Source of the DNA: Dendrocalamus latiflorus
Taxonomy: Eukaryota; Streptophyta; Magnoliopsida; Poales; Poaceae
Direction: 5' to 3'
Assembly: GCA_017311315.1 (NCBI GenBank)
Contig: CM029664.1
Location: 46,840,510-46,904,509, forward strand
DNA length: 64,000 nucleotides
Shown: piece after piece, positions 35,601 to 45,692 of the stretch
Layout of the letters: the number at the start of each line of letters is the position of its first letter
Numbering within the stretch: position 1 is the first letter of the stretch
Position numbers and translations under genes: made by a program
The notes under the pieces: model-generated
What the model saw: only the letters and a program-made list of their open reading frames with translations
Told to the model about the DNA's origin: nothing
Databases searched by the model: none

Positions 35601-38466
35601 AAAGTATTTATTACCTCCATTTGACTTAGGGGTAATAGGACCACAGAGATCAATGTGAAGCAATTCCAGAAGCTGTGAAGCTCTATATTGTGCTTGTGGA
35701 CGGAACGACAGTCTTGTTTGTTTGGCAATAATGCAGACTTTACATACTTGAGATGGATGATTGATGGGCGGCAGATCATGAACCATCCTTTTCGTTGTCA
35801 TCAACTTCAAAGAGCGAAGATTCACGTGACCAAGTCGATCATGCCACAACCACATCGTATTGTCCACTCTGGCACTAAAACAAGCTGGTTTGGCTAACTT
35901 GAGTTTAATCTTGTACAACCGATTTGGTGTCCGCATTACTATCATCAGTAGTTGTCCCTCGCGGTCATGCAGTAATAGGTATGGTCCACTTAGAGACACA
36001 TCATAGCCTTCTTCAGTTAACTAACCTAGACTTATGATATTATTGCACAATCGTGATACATAATAGACATCAGTCAATGCTCTTTGCTCTCTATTCTTGC
36101 TTTGCAACAAAATAGTGCCCTTTCCTTCTATATGAACAATTGACCCATCTCTAAATTTCACCTTGCCTCTTAAGCCTTCATTCAATTCACTAAATTTTCC
36201 TCTTTGTCCAGTCATGTGATTAGAAGCACCATTGTCGAGGTACCAAAGATTTGACTCCACCATCTCTTCTCCAACTTTCAGCAGTTGCGACTGAACATGT
36301 TCTTCAGTTAGCATCATAAGTTGTGTGCTCTTTTCTTCACAGATGGACAACAGAAGTGTTGGCTCCTGCTCTGTTTTGGCTTGAGTCAGATTTACCTCCT
36401 CCTTCTTCTTTCTGTATCGGCAGTCAGCAAAATAGTGCCCAAACTTTTGGCACTCAAAGCACTTAATATGACTTTTGCAGACTATAGGATAAGGGCCTTC
36501 TTTGCCACAGGTAAAGTATTTGACTTTTTGGCTTGTCTCAGTTGTAAGAGAACTCACCTTGCATTGCTTTCTCTCCACGACCATCAGTAAAATCACGGGC
36601 CTCCTCAACCAAAACTGTGGCCACCTGCACCACAACCACGTCCACGCCAATTGCCAGATCCCCAGCCTCCTCCTTGGGTTGGATTTGATTCCCGCCAAGT
36701 TTTACTTTCAACCTTTGTTTCACCTTTCACTAGCAATGCTTGATCAGTCCTAACCTTACACCCTTTGAGCAATCCCTCAAGAGCTTTGAGAGATCATGTT
36801 ACCTCTTCTATTTTCATATTTTGGAGATCACTTGAATATCGAAGAGTTGTGACTACCGGTACGAACCTCTTGGGTAGGATACGCAAGTACTTCTCGACCA
36901 CCGCAATTTCCTCCAAAGTACCTCCAAGAGATCGAATCTCATTGACCACGGCATTTAATTTTCCTACAAACTCATCTATCGATTGAGTTTCACCCATATG
37001 CAGCGCTTCATATTCTCCTCAAAATGTTTGTAGCCGAACCTTCTTTACTCGATCCACTCCTTCGTGCATAGTCCGAAGAGTAACCATGAGTGCAACAATA
37101 CTCGTGAACAGTACTCGTAATCTTTGACACCGATCGGACTAGTCCAAATGTTTCCTCTTCTTCCGATCAGACTGGTCCAAACGTCTCTTCTGGTACTCTG
37201 TTTTTTTAGTACACGGCGACAACATGAAAATAATTGAGTGATAGAATAAAACAGTCTTTTTGGTGGTGATCCAATCACCGCGTCTTTTCCTTGGTTTTCT
37301 CCACTATTTATACACAGCTTTACAAATTAGACTCGGATACACAAACCGACTCTGAAACATAAATTTCTAATTCTAAATTGACTCAGACTCAACTTGATAC
37401 AGACTCTGAAACGGATTTGGCGGGATTATTTCTAACGGAGGCAAAGTGGACGGCGAATTGCGGCAGATGGGAACAACGGTTCGAGAAATAGGTGCAGCAC
37501 TCACTAACTTTTAGGATGACGACGGGGTTAAGGTGGCGATGCGTGCTGGGGCAAGGTGATTGGAGAGTTTTGCTACGGTGCTACTGCTACTTCCGCCAAT
37601 GATGGAGAAGGGATGGGGCGGCAGCGGCGTCGTTGGTTGACTGGACTATGCCCCCGTTTGAATTGGCTCTACCAAATCAGCACAGTCAAAAACCAAAAGT
37701 TTCAACTGAATAAACACCTCTTATTTTCTACCACTTCTACTTTCAGCCACTATTATTTCAAAGCCAAACGCCCTTCAAGCTACATTACATGCTCAATCCG
37801 GAGAAGCAAGGAAAAAAAATTCAGAACAACTTCCCTAAACTCCGAAATGGCTGTGAAAACAGAAAGAAGACCTTCCATTTGTCTCACCAGAAGCTTTTCT
37901 GATTATTTTTTCTGGGAGTCGCTTGCTACTGGTATCGTATTTCTTACGTGATGTTGCTGCTATGGTTTTGCAGAACGAGGTGTCCGTGCTGTCTCCTCGG
38001 GTGGCATTTCTGGATCGGCAGCGGACGATCCTGACCGTCGGCAACAGCCACCTCAAGCAGCGGATCGCAGCTCTAGCGCAGGACAAGATTTTCAAGGATG
38101 GTAAGCAGTTCATCAGAATAACCTCGGCTGCCTTTCTTTCCCAAGCCCCAATCCTGTTGGCTGTGTGCCATGCTACATTATAACTACTAGTTCATAGAGT
38201 TAAAAGAGGAGAATTTTTATCAACGTAATTAATGCACATTTGGGCCCATATGCACGAGGGATTCATCCCATCATGCATGCTTGGAGAAACATCAATCGTG
38301 AGGAATTTAATATCTTTTTGCAGCTCATCAAGAGGCGTTGAGGAAGGAGATCGAGAGGCTGCGGCAGGTGTACCAGCAGCAAAACCTCAGGATGTCTTCT
38401 GCTCCCACCTCCGACCACGCCCATGGGCCGCCTCCTGTGCGCGCAGAGAAAGAGCTCATGAGCTGA
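29662..38466 (+). CDS. bZIP34/61-like: Group E bZIP transcription factor (bZIP34/61-like), four exons
   Basis: Exons are 29662-30116, 30267-30357, 37974-38100 and 38324-38466, all with GT...AG introns, giving 271 residues. The start ATG gives the N-terminus M-A-Q-L-P-P-K-I-P typical of group E. The basic region has the N-x7-R signature (N156, R164) and K-L-Q-Y-I-S-E-L-E. Leucines at 174, 181, 188, 195, 202, 209 and 216 form a seven-heptad zipper. Proline 190 sits inside it. In Arabidopsis bZIP34 and bZIP61 the equivalent proline prevents homodimers and favours heterodimers. The N-terminal part is acidic, His/Gly-rich and probably regulatory. No stop or frameshift is visible. Intron 2 is 7616 bp and contains a copia element, so transcription depends on removal of a very long intron. 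Confidence 0.93.
30551..30828. mobile_element. Tourist-like MITE in bZIP intron 2
   Basis: The ends GAGCAACTCC and AAGTTGCTC are inverted repeats like those of the 16100-17309 element. The right flank is TAA; the left flank is TCG, so the duplication has diverged. About 278 bp, no coding. Confidence 0.5.
30948..31196. mobile_element. Stowaway-like MITE in bZIP intron 2
   Basis: The left end CCCCCTCCGCTGTTTTTTATTT and the right-end complement CTTCCGTTTTTTTATTTTC are imperfect inverted repeats resembling the Stowaway CTCCCTCCGT end. TA flanks both sides. The interior is AT-rich and can fold. About 249 bp. Confidence 0.6.
31273..31305. repeat. GAGAT pentanucleotide microsatellite
   Basis: About five tandem copies of GAGAT. 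Confidence 0.9.
31700..32503. other. Intron sequence left of copia B, possibly an older transposon
   Basis: A GGGGGCTGTTTG end at 31704 resembles hAT-type termini, and AAACGCCC near 37768 could be its partner, with copia B inserted between them. GTTTGAATTGG near 37651 offers a competing boundary. No duplication was found, so this remains tentative. No gene. Confidence 0.25.
32504..33130 (-). repeat. 3' LTR of copia B, about 627 bp
   Basis: The - strand start is TGTTGGAAATAATCC at 33130, with TATAAATAG about 130 bp inside. The last bases are altered (GGTTA in place of TGTTA on the + strand). Confidence 0.8.
33165..37080 (-). pseudogene. copia B gag-pol, multiple stops
   Basis: Pieces in order: gag (37080-36794), zinc knuckle C-F-E-C-Q-K-F-G-H...C and protease L-D-N-G-A-S-N-H-M (36698-36021), integrase with the H-H-C-C finger and D-D-E core (35999-35349; H-I-D-L-C-G-P, S-D-R-G-V-E-F and the glutamate of N-R-A-I-E), reverse transcriptase (34669-34223 and 34163-33885, with catalytic Y-V-D-D-L-I-I-T-G) and RNase H end (33383-33165). 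Stops separate most pieces, so no complete polyprotein can be made. The domain order protease-integrase-RT is diagnostic of Ty1/copia. Confidence 0.9.
37080..37437 (-). repeat. 5' LTR of copia B, 3'-truncated
   Basis: It matches the 3' LTR from its start through TATAAATAG to the CGTTTGGACC repeats, then joins gag sequence (CGGACTATGCACGAAGG) directly near 37080. The junction marks an internal deletion. Confidence 0.8.
37438..37973. other. Remainder of bZIP intron 2
   Basis: No gene. A possible small hAT-like MITE lies at about 37649-37772 (CCCCCGTTTGAATTGG...AAAGCCAAACGCCC). Confidence 0.3.
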
Positions 38467-39493
38467 GCTAGCTGATCGACCAGTGCCTGTTCGTTGTGCA
38501 GCCCGCCTTATCATTAACTTGGAGGGAACAATGGAACATTGGATCATGAAGTTGTGGACGCTTTCTTCTACTTTTTCTTTTTTCATTGACTTGTGTATTA
38601 TTACTCTTTGTATGTCAGTTTGAGTTTTCGTTGCTAACAAAAAAAAAAAGTTTTGAGTTTTGGTTTTACTGTGGGAATTGTGGAGAAGTCGTAAAGAAAA
38701 ACTAAGTGTCGGTTGTAAATTGTGTTGTAGCATTGATTGCCTCTAATGTAGATTGTTTTCAATTTAGTTTTTGGGAGATCACAGAGGCACCTCTCTTTCT
38801 TATTCAGAAGGCAAAATCATGAACTGAACTTGATTTGTTCAATACTTGGAACACTAGAGAATAGAGGTTCTCAAACTTGGCTTCAGGCGGGTCACAGGCT
38901 AATGACACCCGTGCATAACTGTAACCACTTGCTGCTTCCCGGTGCATAAACTTGCCGGCCGGCGGCGCCAAACTTGTAACGCACTGCAGTCTGCAAATGG
39001 CAGAACTGTGTAGCACAAGGCCGCATCAAGGGCTATAAAATACTGCATCATCGGAGGAGCGTGCTCACTACTGTCTCCTCAAGCTGATTTAGCAAATTTG
39101 GTGTCTGCATTCTTCTGAATCCCTCTTTCGTAGTATATGTATCTGGGTCAAGAGTGCTTATACTTCTTTTTGTTCCAAGAAATTGCACCTACCTTGTACT
39201 TCTCATAGTAGGATCCTTCACTTAGTGCCGTGTAAATCTTACTCGTTTCACGCTGGCAGGCAAATGGCTTACTCTTTTTTTTTTCTTTTTTCTTTTTTTT
39301 TGCAAAGATTCAGAATACTTCGACTGTAATTGTACATCACGGTCAATGTTCCGTTTTGGGTGCGTATGCTTGTTCCTTCTGATCAAAAAGGGCTTCCTCT
39401 TCTTCATGATTAATCTTTCTTGTGGATGGAGTGTAGTTCATAGCTCTGCTCAGAAAACTCATTATTGTGAATTACTACTTTCTCCCAGAGAAC
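38467..39493. other. bZIP 3' flank
   Basis: Contains the presumed 3' UTR of the bZIP gene; no clear AATAAA signal is seen close to the stop. No other gene is recognised. A T-rich run lies at about 39272-39300. Confidence 0.45.
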
Positions 39494-40378
39494 TGTTGGC
39501 CCAGGGACGGAAAACCACGCGCGCGCACGGTGGTCGAAACTCATACAAACACCTTGAATCTACTCAAGACACACAAGAGTTTGTGCTATGCCAATCCGCT
39601 TCAGCTTTTCTATTTTTTCTTCTATTTATAAACTCAGATTACAATTTACACAGGCAAACAAACTGCCCGAAACTTCCGGCCACGATCCCACTGGTTCCGC
39701 ACTAACATAATACCTAAGATCCTTGATGACTCCGCAATCTGCGCAATACCCGAACGACTCGGTCCTTTAACCAACTAACAGTTAGTGGATACACCTGGTA
39801 CATCAGACATACTGCTACCTGACCAGATCTACAACCGCACACAGACCTGACCATCTTCGAGTCCTTCTTCGACCACGGTGCCTCAACCATGCTTCACGAC
39901 CATGGCTTGTCGACCACAATGCCTTCGGCCATGGTGCCTTCAACCGCTTTACCGACCACGGCTTGTTGATCAGCATATCCGGTAGTACTGCTCATACAGA
40001 CGGCACTACTGATCTTGGAGCATGATCGGGATATTGTAGCTTATGAGTACCGACCATCAACCACAATACAGCTCGACTCACGACCGCAACTTCTATGACA
40101 ACACTGTAGCTACGACTACTGTAGCATGACTACTGTGCTACGACCACTATCGATCTATGACTACTGCTATAGTACTCCTCTAAGTAGCAACTGCATCGAC
40201 TCACAACTACGACCACTGCGCAGTTCGACTTATGACTACAACCAGCGCTACGACCGGTCTCCGACTGCTCTCCAACACCAGATCTTCGACTTGCACTCGG
40301 CACAGGACTACGGAGTACTCGAACACACCGAACACTCAACACGACTACGCAAACAACACAACAAGATTAGTGCCAACA
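39494..40378 (-). repeat. 3' LTR of the gag-only copia, 885 bp
   Basis: Starts TGTTGGCACTAATCTTG on the - strand. A TTTATAAATAG promoter-like word and CTACTGTAGC-type repeats are inside. Confidence 0.88.
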
Positions 40379-40439
40379 TTTACCCCTAATCTTGTTGTCA
40401 TTATTCTTGAATACCTCTTCGCCGATCTTTAGAGCAGCA

Positions 40440-41307
40440 CCGAATGGTCATCGGCATCAGCCATAAAGAGATGCGCCTCTTCCTTCTTCGTCTTGCAGCA
40501 CTCACTGGAAAGTGTCCGCGTATGCCATAATCGTAGCACTTCGTCTTCTTCTTGTTGGATCTTCGCTCACTAGTCTACGAGCCATTGTTGTCCTCGTTGT
40601 CGTCGACATGGTCGTGTCTACGACCACCACCTTCTTTGACGTGGCCACCATCATGATCACGATTCTTCCTCATGCCGCTACCTGACCCTTCATTCTTTTT
40701 CTTATTGATGGTCTCCCACTGCGTACGCGTGAGCAACAGATGCTTACTCTACTTCGCGTCGTCGAGACTGACTCTAACGCGCTTGTCATAGGCCTTATAT
40801 TGCCTGACGAGATCTTCGATGGTGAGGGTCTTTAAGTCTATGCACTGCTCGATGGAGGTCACAAGCTGCATGTAGCGCACCAGGGCAGCCCGAAGAAATC
40901 TGCGAATAATGGCAATCTCATCCGCCGTGGTGTCGCCCAATGCTCGGATGCCGGAGACGACAACGTCACCCGACCGGTGAAGTCTTCAATGGACTCCTTT
41001 TCCTCCATCTTCAGGCCCTCGAAGTCTCTCTTGAGAGTCTGAAGTTTGGCTTCGCGCACGCACTCGTGTCCCATGTGCGCCATCTTGATCGCCTCCCATG
41101 TTGACTTGGTTATATCCCTCCCGGCAAGGGAAGACATGGTCTCTTCTGGCACGTACTGATAGATGGCGTACAATGCCATCTGATCCTTCTGGTACTCGGT
41201 AGCACCAAGTTCGATTGCTTCCCACACGCTTTGCGCCTGAAGTGCCATCTGCATTGCCTAGACTGTATAGTTCGTGCGGGTGAGCTGTGGGTACGATGTC
41301 ATCGCAC
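40440..41307 (-). pseudogene. copia gag (DUF4219/UBN2 type), broken
   Basis: The frame begins M-T-S-Y-P-Q-L-T-R-T-N-Y-T-V at 41307, with TAG where tryptophan is expected. It continues V-W-E-A-I-E-L-G-A-T-E-Y-Q-K-D (41254 onward), T-W-E-A-I-K and L-K-R-D-F-E-G-L-K-M. A frameshift near 40970 leads to the frame 40940-40749, and a degraded zinc knuckle lies near 40535. No protease, integrase or RT follows before the 3' LTR. Confidence 0.82.
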
Positions 41308-41535
41308 TCTCCGTCTTCACGGCCACCTGCGAATTGGAAGCGGACGAATCACCTTGAAGCAGGCCACAGACTGAAGGAGACATACTCTTTCCTTCTCTCA
41401 GCATCTTCTCGGCTCACGGGAATCACCAAGTCTTCTATGACACACGGGAATATCCAGGGCTCTTCTCCGATGCACAGGAGTCTTTCCACGGCTTCTTCTC
41501 CGACGCACGAAGAACACCAAGGTTTTGATACCAAT

Positions 41536-42426
41536 TGTTGGCTCAGGGACGGAACACCACACACACACGACGGTCGAAACTCACATGAACACATTGAATC
41601 TACTCAAGACACACAAGAGTTTGCATTGTGCCAATTCGCTTTAGCTTTTTTGTTTTCTTTTCTATTTATAGACTCAGATTACAATTTACAAAGGCAAACA
41701 AACTGCCTGAAACTTCCGACCACGATCCCACTGATTCCGCATTAACAGAATGCCCGAGATCTTTGATGACTCCGCAATCTGCACAATACCCGAACGACCA
41801 GTCCTCTAACCAACTAACAGTTAGTGGATACGCTTGGTACGTCAGACATACTGCTACCTAACCAGATCTACAACTGCACACAGACTTGATCTTCTTCGAG
41901 TCCTTCGACCACACCTTGTCGACCACGGTGCCTCGACCATACCTCATGACCACGGTGCCTTCGACCGCTTCACTGACCACGGCTTGTCAACTAGCATCTC
42001 TGGTAGTACCACTATATATACAGTACTACCGGTCTTCGAGCACGACCAGGTTACTGTAGCTTACGAGTACCGACCATCGACCACAATGCAGCTCGACTCA
42101 CGACTACGACTTTTACGACAACACTGTAGCTACGACCACTGTAGCACGACTATTGTGCTATGACCACTATCGACCTACAACTACTGCTACAGTTCTCCTC
42201 TTAGTACCGACTGCATCGACTGCATCGACTCACGACTACAACCATTGCGTAGTTCGACTTATGACTACGACCAGTGCTATGACCGGTCTCCAACTCCGAA
42301 GTCTCCGACTTGCTCTCCGACTCCAGATCTTCGACTTGCACTCGGCACACAACTACGGAGTACTTGAACACACCGATCACTCGACACGACTACACAAATA
42401 ATAACACAAGAAGATTAGTTCCAACA
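41536..42426 (-). repeat. 5' LTR of the gag-only copia, 891 bp
   Basis: Its - strand end CTGAGCCAACA is followed within 2 bases by TTGGTATCAAAACC, a copia primer site (41534-41521), which fixes the orientation. Confidence 0.88.
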
Positions 42427-42431
42427 AAAAC

Positions 42432-43106
42432 TATCCTAATTCCCTCTCCAGTCTTCATATTTTCCACTTGGTGATTTGACGCACAGATTCACATATTCAT
42501 TAAGTGTGCTCTCACTGATTAGTACGCTGCAAGAGCCCTCCTTTTTTGGTACTGCTTCAATGCTCCTAAACTAAACTGCACAAATCTTGGAATAGTGCTG
42601 TTAGTATAGTTGAGCATTGGGTAGCTGAAGATCAAACCCTTAACATGATTTAAATCATTGGTATCTATAGCCAACGAACTTATATCTATAGCTGAATCTA
42701 GTACTTTTATATTGATTTTCTTTTCTGCTCTATGTCAATTTCATTCTCAAGAAACAAGAACAGAACTTGGGTTTAACTACAACCAAACAACAGTGACATA
42801 CTTCTTTGAAACATAAACCATCTAAACACAACTCCGGGACGATTTGCATACAACTGAAATTAGTGAAGCACTCGTCCTTAAAAAAACCTCTGACTTCTTG
42901 AACAAAAGCATAAAAGACTCACATAACTAATTCTCTCTTCAGCAATTTCAGATTGTGCTAAATTTGCAAAAGGGAGATATAGATGCAAAGCAAGCTAGCA
43001 AATTAGTCCAATCAGTAGTAGTAGTAGTAGTTAGTTATAGGCTAGGCGACGAGCATCTGCTAAATGCCAATGCTTCACACACGCATGCTTCACGCACGCT
43101 ACGAGT
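42432..43106. other. Downstream flank of the acidic protein gene
   Basis: No gene recognised. A GTA trinucleotide run lies at 43014-43033. The - strand 3' UTR of the gene at 43107 must lie here. Confidence 0.4.
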
Positions 43107-43598
43107 TCACTCCCACAGTGGGCTGCCGTACAAATACAATTGCTCCGTGCAGGCCTCACCACCATAGGAGGCAGGGTAAAACGAGTAGTAGCTTCTCCCG
43201 TCGTCCCACTCCATGAGCATGCCGTCCATGTACCACTCCCCCATGCACTCGCCGGTGAAGGGGCCCACGGCGGCGGCCTCCATCTCCCCCGTCCAGTACT
43301 CGACGGGGTTCACGGCGTATGGCGCCGGTGAGCACACGCACCCCTCAAAGTCGGAGAGGAAGTCGTCGAGCCCGCAGTCCTCGCAGCCCTCCTGGTGCGG
43401 GTGGATTGAATTCAGCTCCTGGCTGTCCCAGCCGTCGCCGACGACGTCGGCCGCGAAGCCGAGCTGATGATGCTTGTTGTGCCCTGCCTCCTCCTCGGCT
43501 CCGAGCGAGGCGTCCAGGAGCTCGACGAGCAGCTCGCCGTCCATCTCCGGCACCTCCATGACGTCTTCTTGCTCGTGCTGCTGCTCCATGCCATCCAT
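43107..43598 (-). CDS. Small acidic plant protein, unknown function, 163 aa
   Basis: A single intact exon starts at the ATG at 43598, which lies about 66 bp downstream of a TATA box. The frame stays open further upstream, but that part overlaps the promoter, so I reject the longer start. The protein is strongly acidic, with an E/D-rich first third (E-L-L-V-E-L-L-D), a cysteine-bearing D-D-F-L-S-D-F-E-G-C-V-C segment and an aromatic C-terminus ending Y-L-Y-G-S-P-L-W-E. It has no signal peptide, membrane segment or known domain. The acidic aromatic patches would suit a transcriptional co-regulator; that is a guess. The gene is convergent with the bZIP gene. Confidence 0.8.
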   Translation of the reverse strand: MDGMEQQHEQEDVMEVPEMDGELLVELLDASLGAEEEAGHNKHHQLGFAADVVGDGWDSQELNSIHPHQEGCEDCGLDDFLSDFEGCVCSPAPYAVNPVEYWTGEMEAAAVGPFTGECMGEWYMDGMLMEWDDGRSYYSFYPASYGGEACTEQLYLYGSPLWE

Positions 43599-43663
43599 GT
43601 GGAGTATATGTTCAAGTGTTGCGCTTTGATCGTGGCAGGATTGCCAATGGGGAAGTGTGAAGC

Positions 43664-43671
43664 TTTTTATA
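43664..43671 (-). promoter_or_regulatory. TATA box of the acidic protein gene
   Basis: TATAAAAA on the - strand within GCGCTATAAAAAGC, 66-73 bp upstream of the ATG, implying a leader of about 35-45 nt. Confidence 0.7.
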
Positions 43672-43843
43672 GCGCGAGGTGAGACGTGCCAGCTACGGGC
43701 GCCGAATCGGCCATGAAGGTTAAGTGACTGGCCGGTCTCGCACCTAAGCGGCACGTGGACCGGGGCGGCCGGCGCTGGCGAGCATTGATGGCCAGTGCCG
43801 CTTGGTCCGATCAAAGATTGCTTTTAGTGGGAGGAACACCTAA

Positions 43844-44087
43844 GAGCAAGTATAATAAGAGGCTGTTAGTAGGCTGTATGCTGAGGTGAAGGAGAGAGAG
43901 GAGGAGAGAGAAGAGAGGTGGGCTGTAAGTTTACATCCAGCTGAAACACAAGAACCAAGAAACTTTGTGAGAGAAAGTGGTGGGTCATACAGCTTTCAGC
44001 TGGCTGTAAACTACTATATGAATGGGCTGATAAGTGGGTTGTAAGTGTCCATATAGCCAGCTGAAGGCTGTATTATTAACCTTGCTC
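43844..44087. mobile_element. Tourist-like MITE 1, 244 bp
   Basis: Ends GAGCAAGTATAATAAG and TTATTAACCTTGCTC are inverted repeats. TAA lies at 43841-43843 and 44088-44090. Confidence 0.88.
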
Positions 44088-44090
44088 TAA

Positions 44091-44444
44091 GAGCAAGTTT
44101 AATAAGGCTGACTGTGCTAGCTACAAAGGAATCCATGTCAGCATAGTCCTACGTGGAGGGGAGAGAAAAGGAGAGAGAGAGCCAAGCCGGCTCCCATGCA
44201 AGAGTCGGGCTATAGCACAGGAAAAGAGGCGTTATCCATGCATGTACCCATAGAACTAACTGTTATACTATGCATGTATTAAATGATACACTAAACTGCT
44301 ATACCCATGCATGTATTAAATGATTGAGAGCTCTTGTGGAGACAACTTATAGCCAGTTTATTGTATGAGTTGGCTGCATCATTATTTTTTGATGATATAG
44401 AAATATATTAGAGGTAGCAGCTATCTATACTATTAAACTTGCTC
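44091..44444. mobile_element. Tourist-like MITE 2, 354 bp
   Basis: Ends GAGCAAGTTTAATAAGG and CTATTAAACTTGCTC. It shares its left TAA (44088-44090) with MITE 1; its right TAA is 44445-44447. Ends are related to MITE 1 but the interior differs. Confidence 0.88.
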
Positions 44445-44447
44445 TAA

Positions 44448-44642
44448 GGCCAGTCTCAGTGGAGGTTTCATGTCCCAGTTTTCAACACACCTATATTTTG
44501 GAAACAGTGCAGAAGAGTTTCATCCCCATGAAACTCTCTCTACTCCCATGAAACTTTTATCATCTCTCTCTTCATCAATACAGTGCCATATCAGCGTATT
44601 TAATGCCCATGAAACTCCATGAAACCTCCACTGAGACTGGCC
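44448..44642. mobile_element. Tourist-like MITE 3, 195 bp
   Basis: Ends GGCCAGTCTCAGTGGAGG and CCTCCACTGAGACTGGCC are perfect inverted repeats. TAA at 44445-44447 (shared with MITE 2) and 44643-44645. A different family from MITEs 1 and 2. Confidence 0.9.
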
Positions 44643-44759
44643 TAATTATTTCACTGATGCGCGCGGCTTCGCTCTATTGCACGTAGTGGTTCGAACTACT
44701 GCTCCAGCTTGGCATACAAAAGCGTCTAGAAAGTGTAATGGGGGCAAGAAGAGGTACGA

Positions 44760-45687
44760 TGTTATGGGTACTGACTAAACAGTATACGAGGAAATTAGAT
44801 ATAGAAAGCTAATGAGTATGAATGAGGGGATCTCTCTTTTTTATATCCCTCTTAAGGGTTTATATACATGAATAGGGTAGGATAAAAAATTCTCATTCTA
44901 CCCCTTGATAATTATAAAAGGTGAGGATATATTGGTAAATTCCTCTACACTATTGGGCTTATTGTATATTGGGCCAGTTGCAAGACCCAGTCACGAGGGT
45001 TGGCCCACCCCTACAACAGTACTCCCTCGACAGCAAGTGTGGAGGTCCCGATAGGCGAGCTAACATGAACAATTGGTCTAGGCTGGCCCTGCCCCCCGTC
45101 GCCTGGTAACAAGCATGTAGGTGCCGATGGACCAACTGATGCAGCTGGTAGCTCCCAATTCCCGGGGCTGTGGACACTGTAAACCTCTCAGAGAAGGATT
45201 GTTTTGACCAATCTTGCCGTGGTTGTGGCATCTCCCGGTAGGGGTTGAGCCGGCACGCGTAGGTCAGGCCTTAGCCTTAGGCAGCTCATAGACGCGAGCG
45301 GCGAAATCCCACGCTGAAAGTCTGGGTGCCCCATCGGGTTGTTGCCTCCGACGCAGTTGGAGAAGGCCAGACGACAATGTGGCTCATGACATGGCCGCTA
45401 AAGGTGCGTTCTCCACGAACAGCGCTAATTGTTGTGACTACTGACTAAACAATATATAAGGGGACTAGCTAGAGGGAGCTAATGAGTATGAATGAGGGGA
45501 TCTCTCTTTCTCATACTTTCTTGGGAGTTTATATACATGAATGGAGTAGAATAGAAAATTCTCATTCTACCTATGGATAATTACAAAAGGTGAGAGTATA
45601 TTGGTATATTTCTCTACGCTATTGAGCCTATTACATATTGAGAAAGTTGTAAGATCTAATTGTAGAGAGTTGGACCACTCTACAGCA
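44760..45687 (-). mobile_element. TRIM-type LTR element, 928 bp
   Basis: LTRs of about 259 bp (44760-45018, 45430-45687) enclose 411 bp. Exact 5-bp duplications TACGA flank it (44755-44759, 45688-45692). Read on the - strand, a primer site TTAGCGCTGTTCGTGGAGAA follows the 5' LTR (about 45428-45409), a mutated form of the TTGGCGCCGTCCGTGGGAA site at 18247. The 3' LTR begins TGTTGTAGGGGTGG exactly like the gypsy LTR at 18004. No coding. The LTRs have clearly diverged. Confidence 0.9.
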
Positions 45688-45692
45688 TACGA

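Larger units (their letters stand above)
32504..37437 (-). mobile_element. copia element B in reverse orientation in bZIP intron 2
   Basis: On the - strand the order is 5' LTR (37437 to about 37080), gag, zinc knuckle, protease, integrase, reverse transcriptase, RNase H, then 3' LTR (33130-32504). The LTR start TGTTGGAAATAATCC is mutated to CGTTAGAAATAATCC in the 5' copy. The 5' LTR is cut short and fused directly to gag, with the primer site and gag start lost. A 4-bp GAGG is shared at both borders, but a convincing 5-bp duplication is not seen. The related LTR and the L-D-N-G-A protease link it to copia A (7952). Confidence 0.88.
39494..42426 (-). mobile_element. gag-only copia element (non-autonomous), 2933 bp
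   Basis: Two LTRs (41536-42426 as 5', 39494-40378 as 3' on the - strand) enclose a primer site and a gag but no pol. Near-matching 5-bp duplications AGAAC (39489-39493) and AAAAC (42427-42431) flank it. A purine-rich tract (AGATTAGGGGTAAA) precedes the 3' LTR. The LTRs have diverged visibly, so it is older than the gypsy at 18004. Confidence 0.88.

Noticed and set aside
31704..37772. One large hAT element enclosing copia B
   Set aside because: The ends are only loosely similar, a competing inner end exists near 37650, and no 8-bp duplication was found.
44959..45231. 90-aa frame inside the TRIM
   Set aside because: It spans LTR and leader sequence, has no domain, and TRIMs are non-coding.
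44760..45687. Cassandra-type TRIM
   Set aside because: The LTRs show no 5S rRNA promoter sequence, and the primer site is the TTGGCGCC type rather than tRNA-Met.
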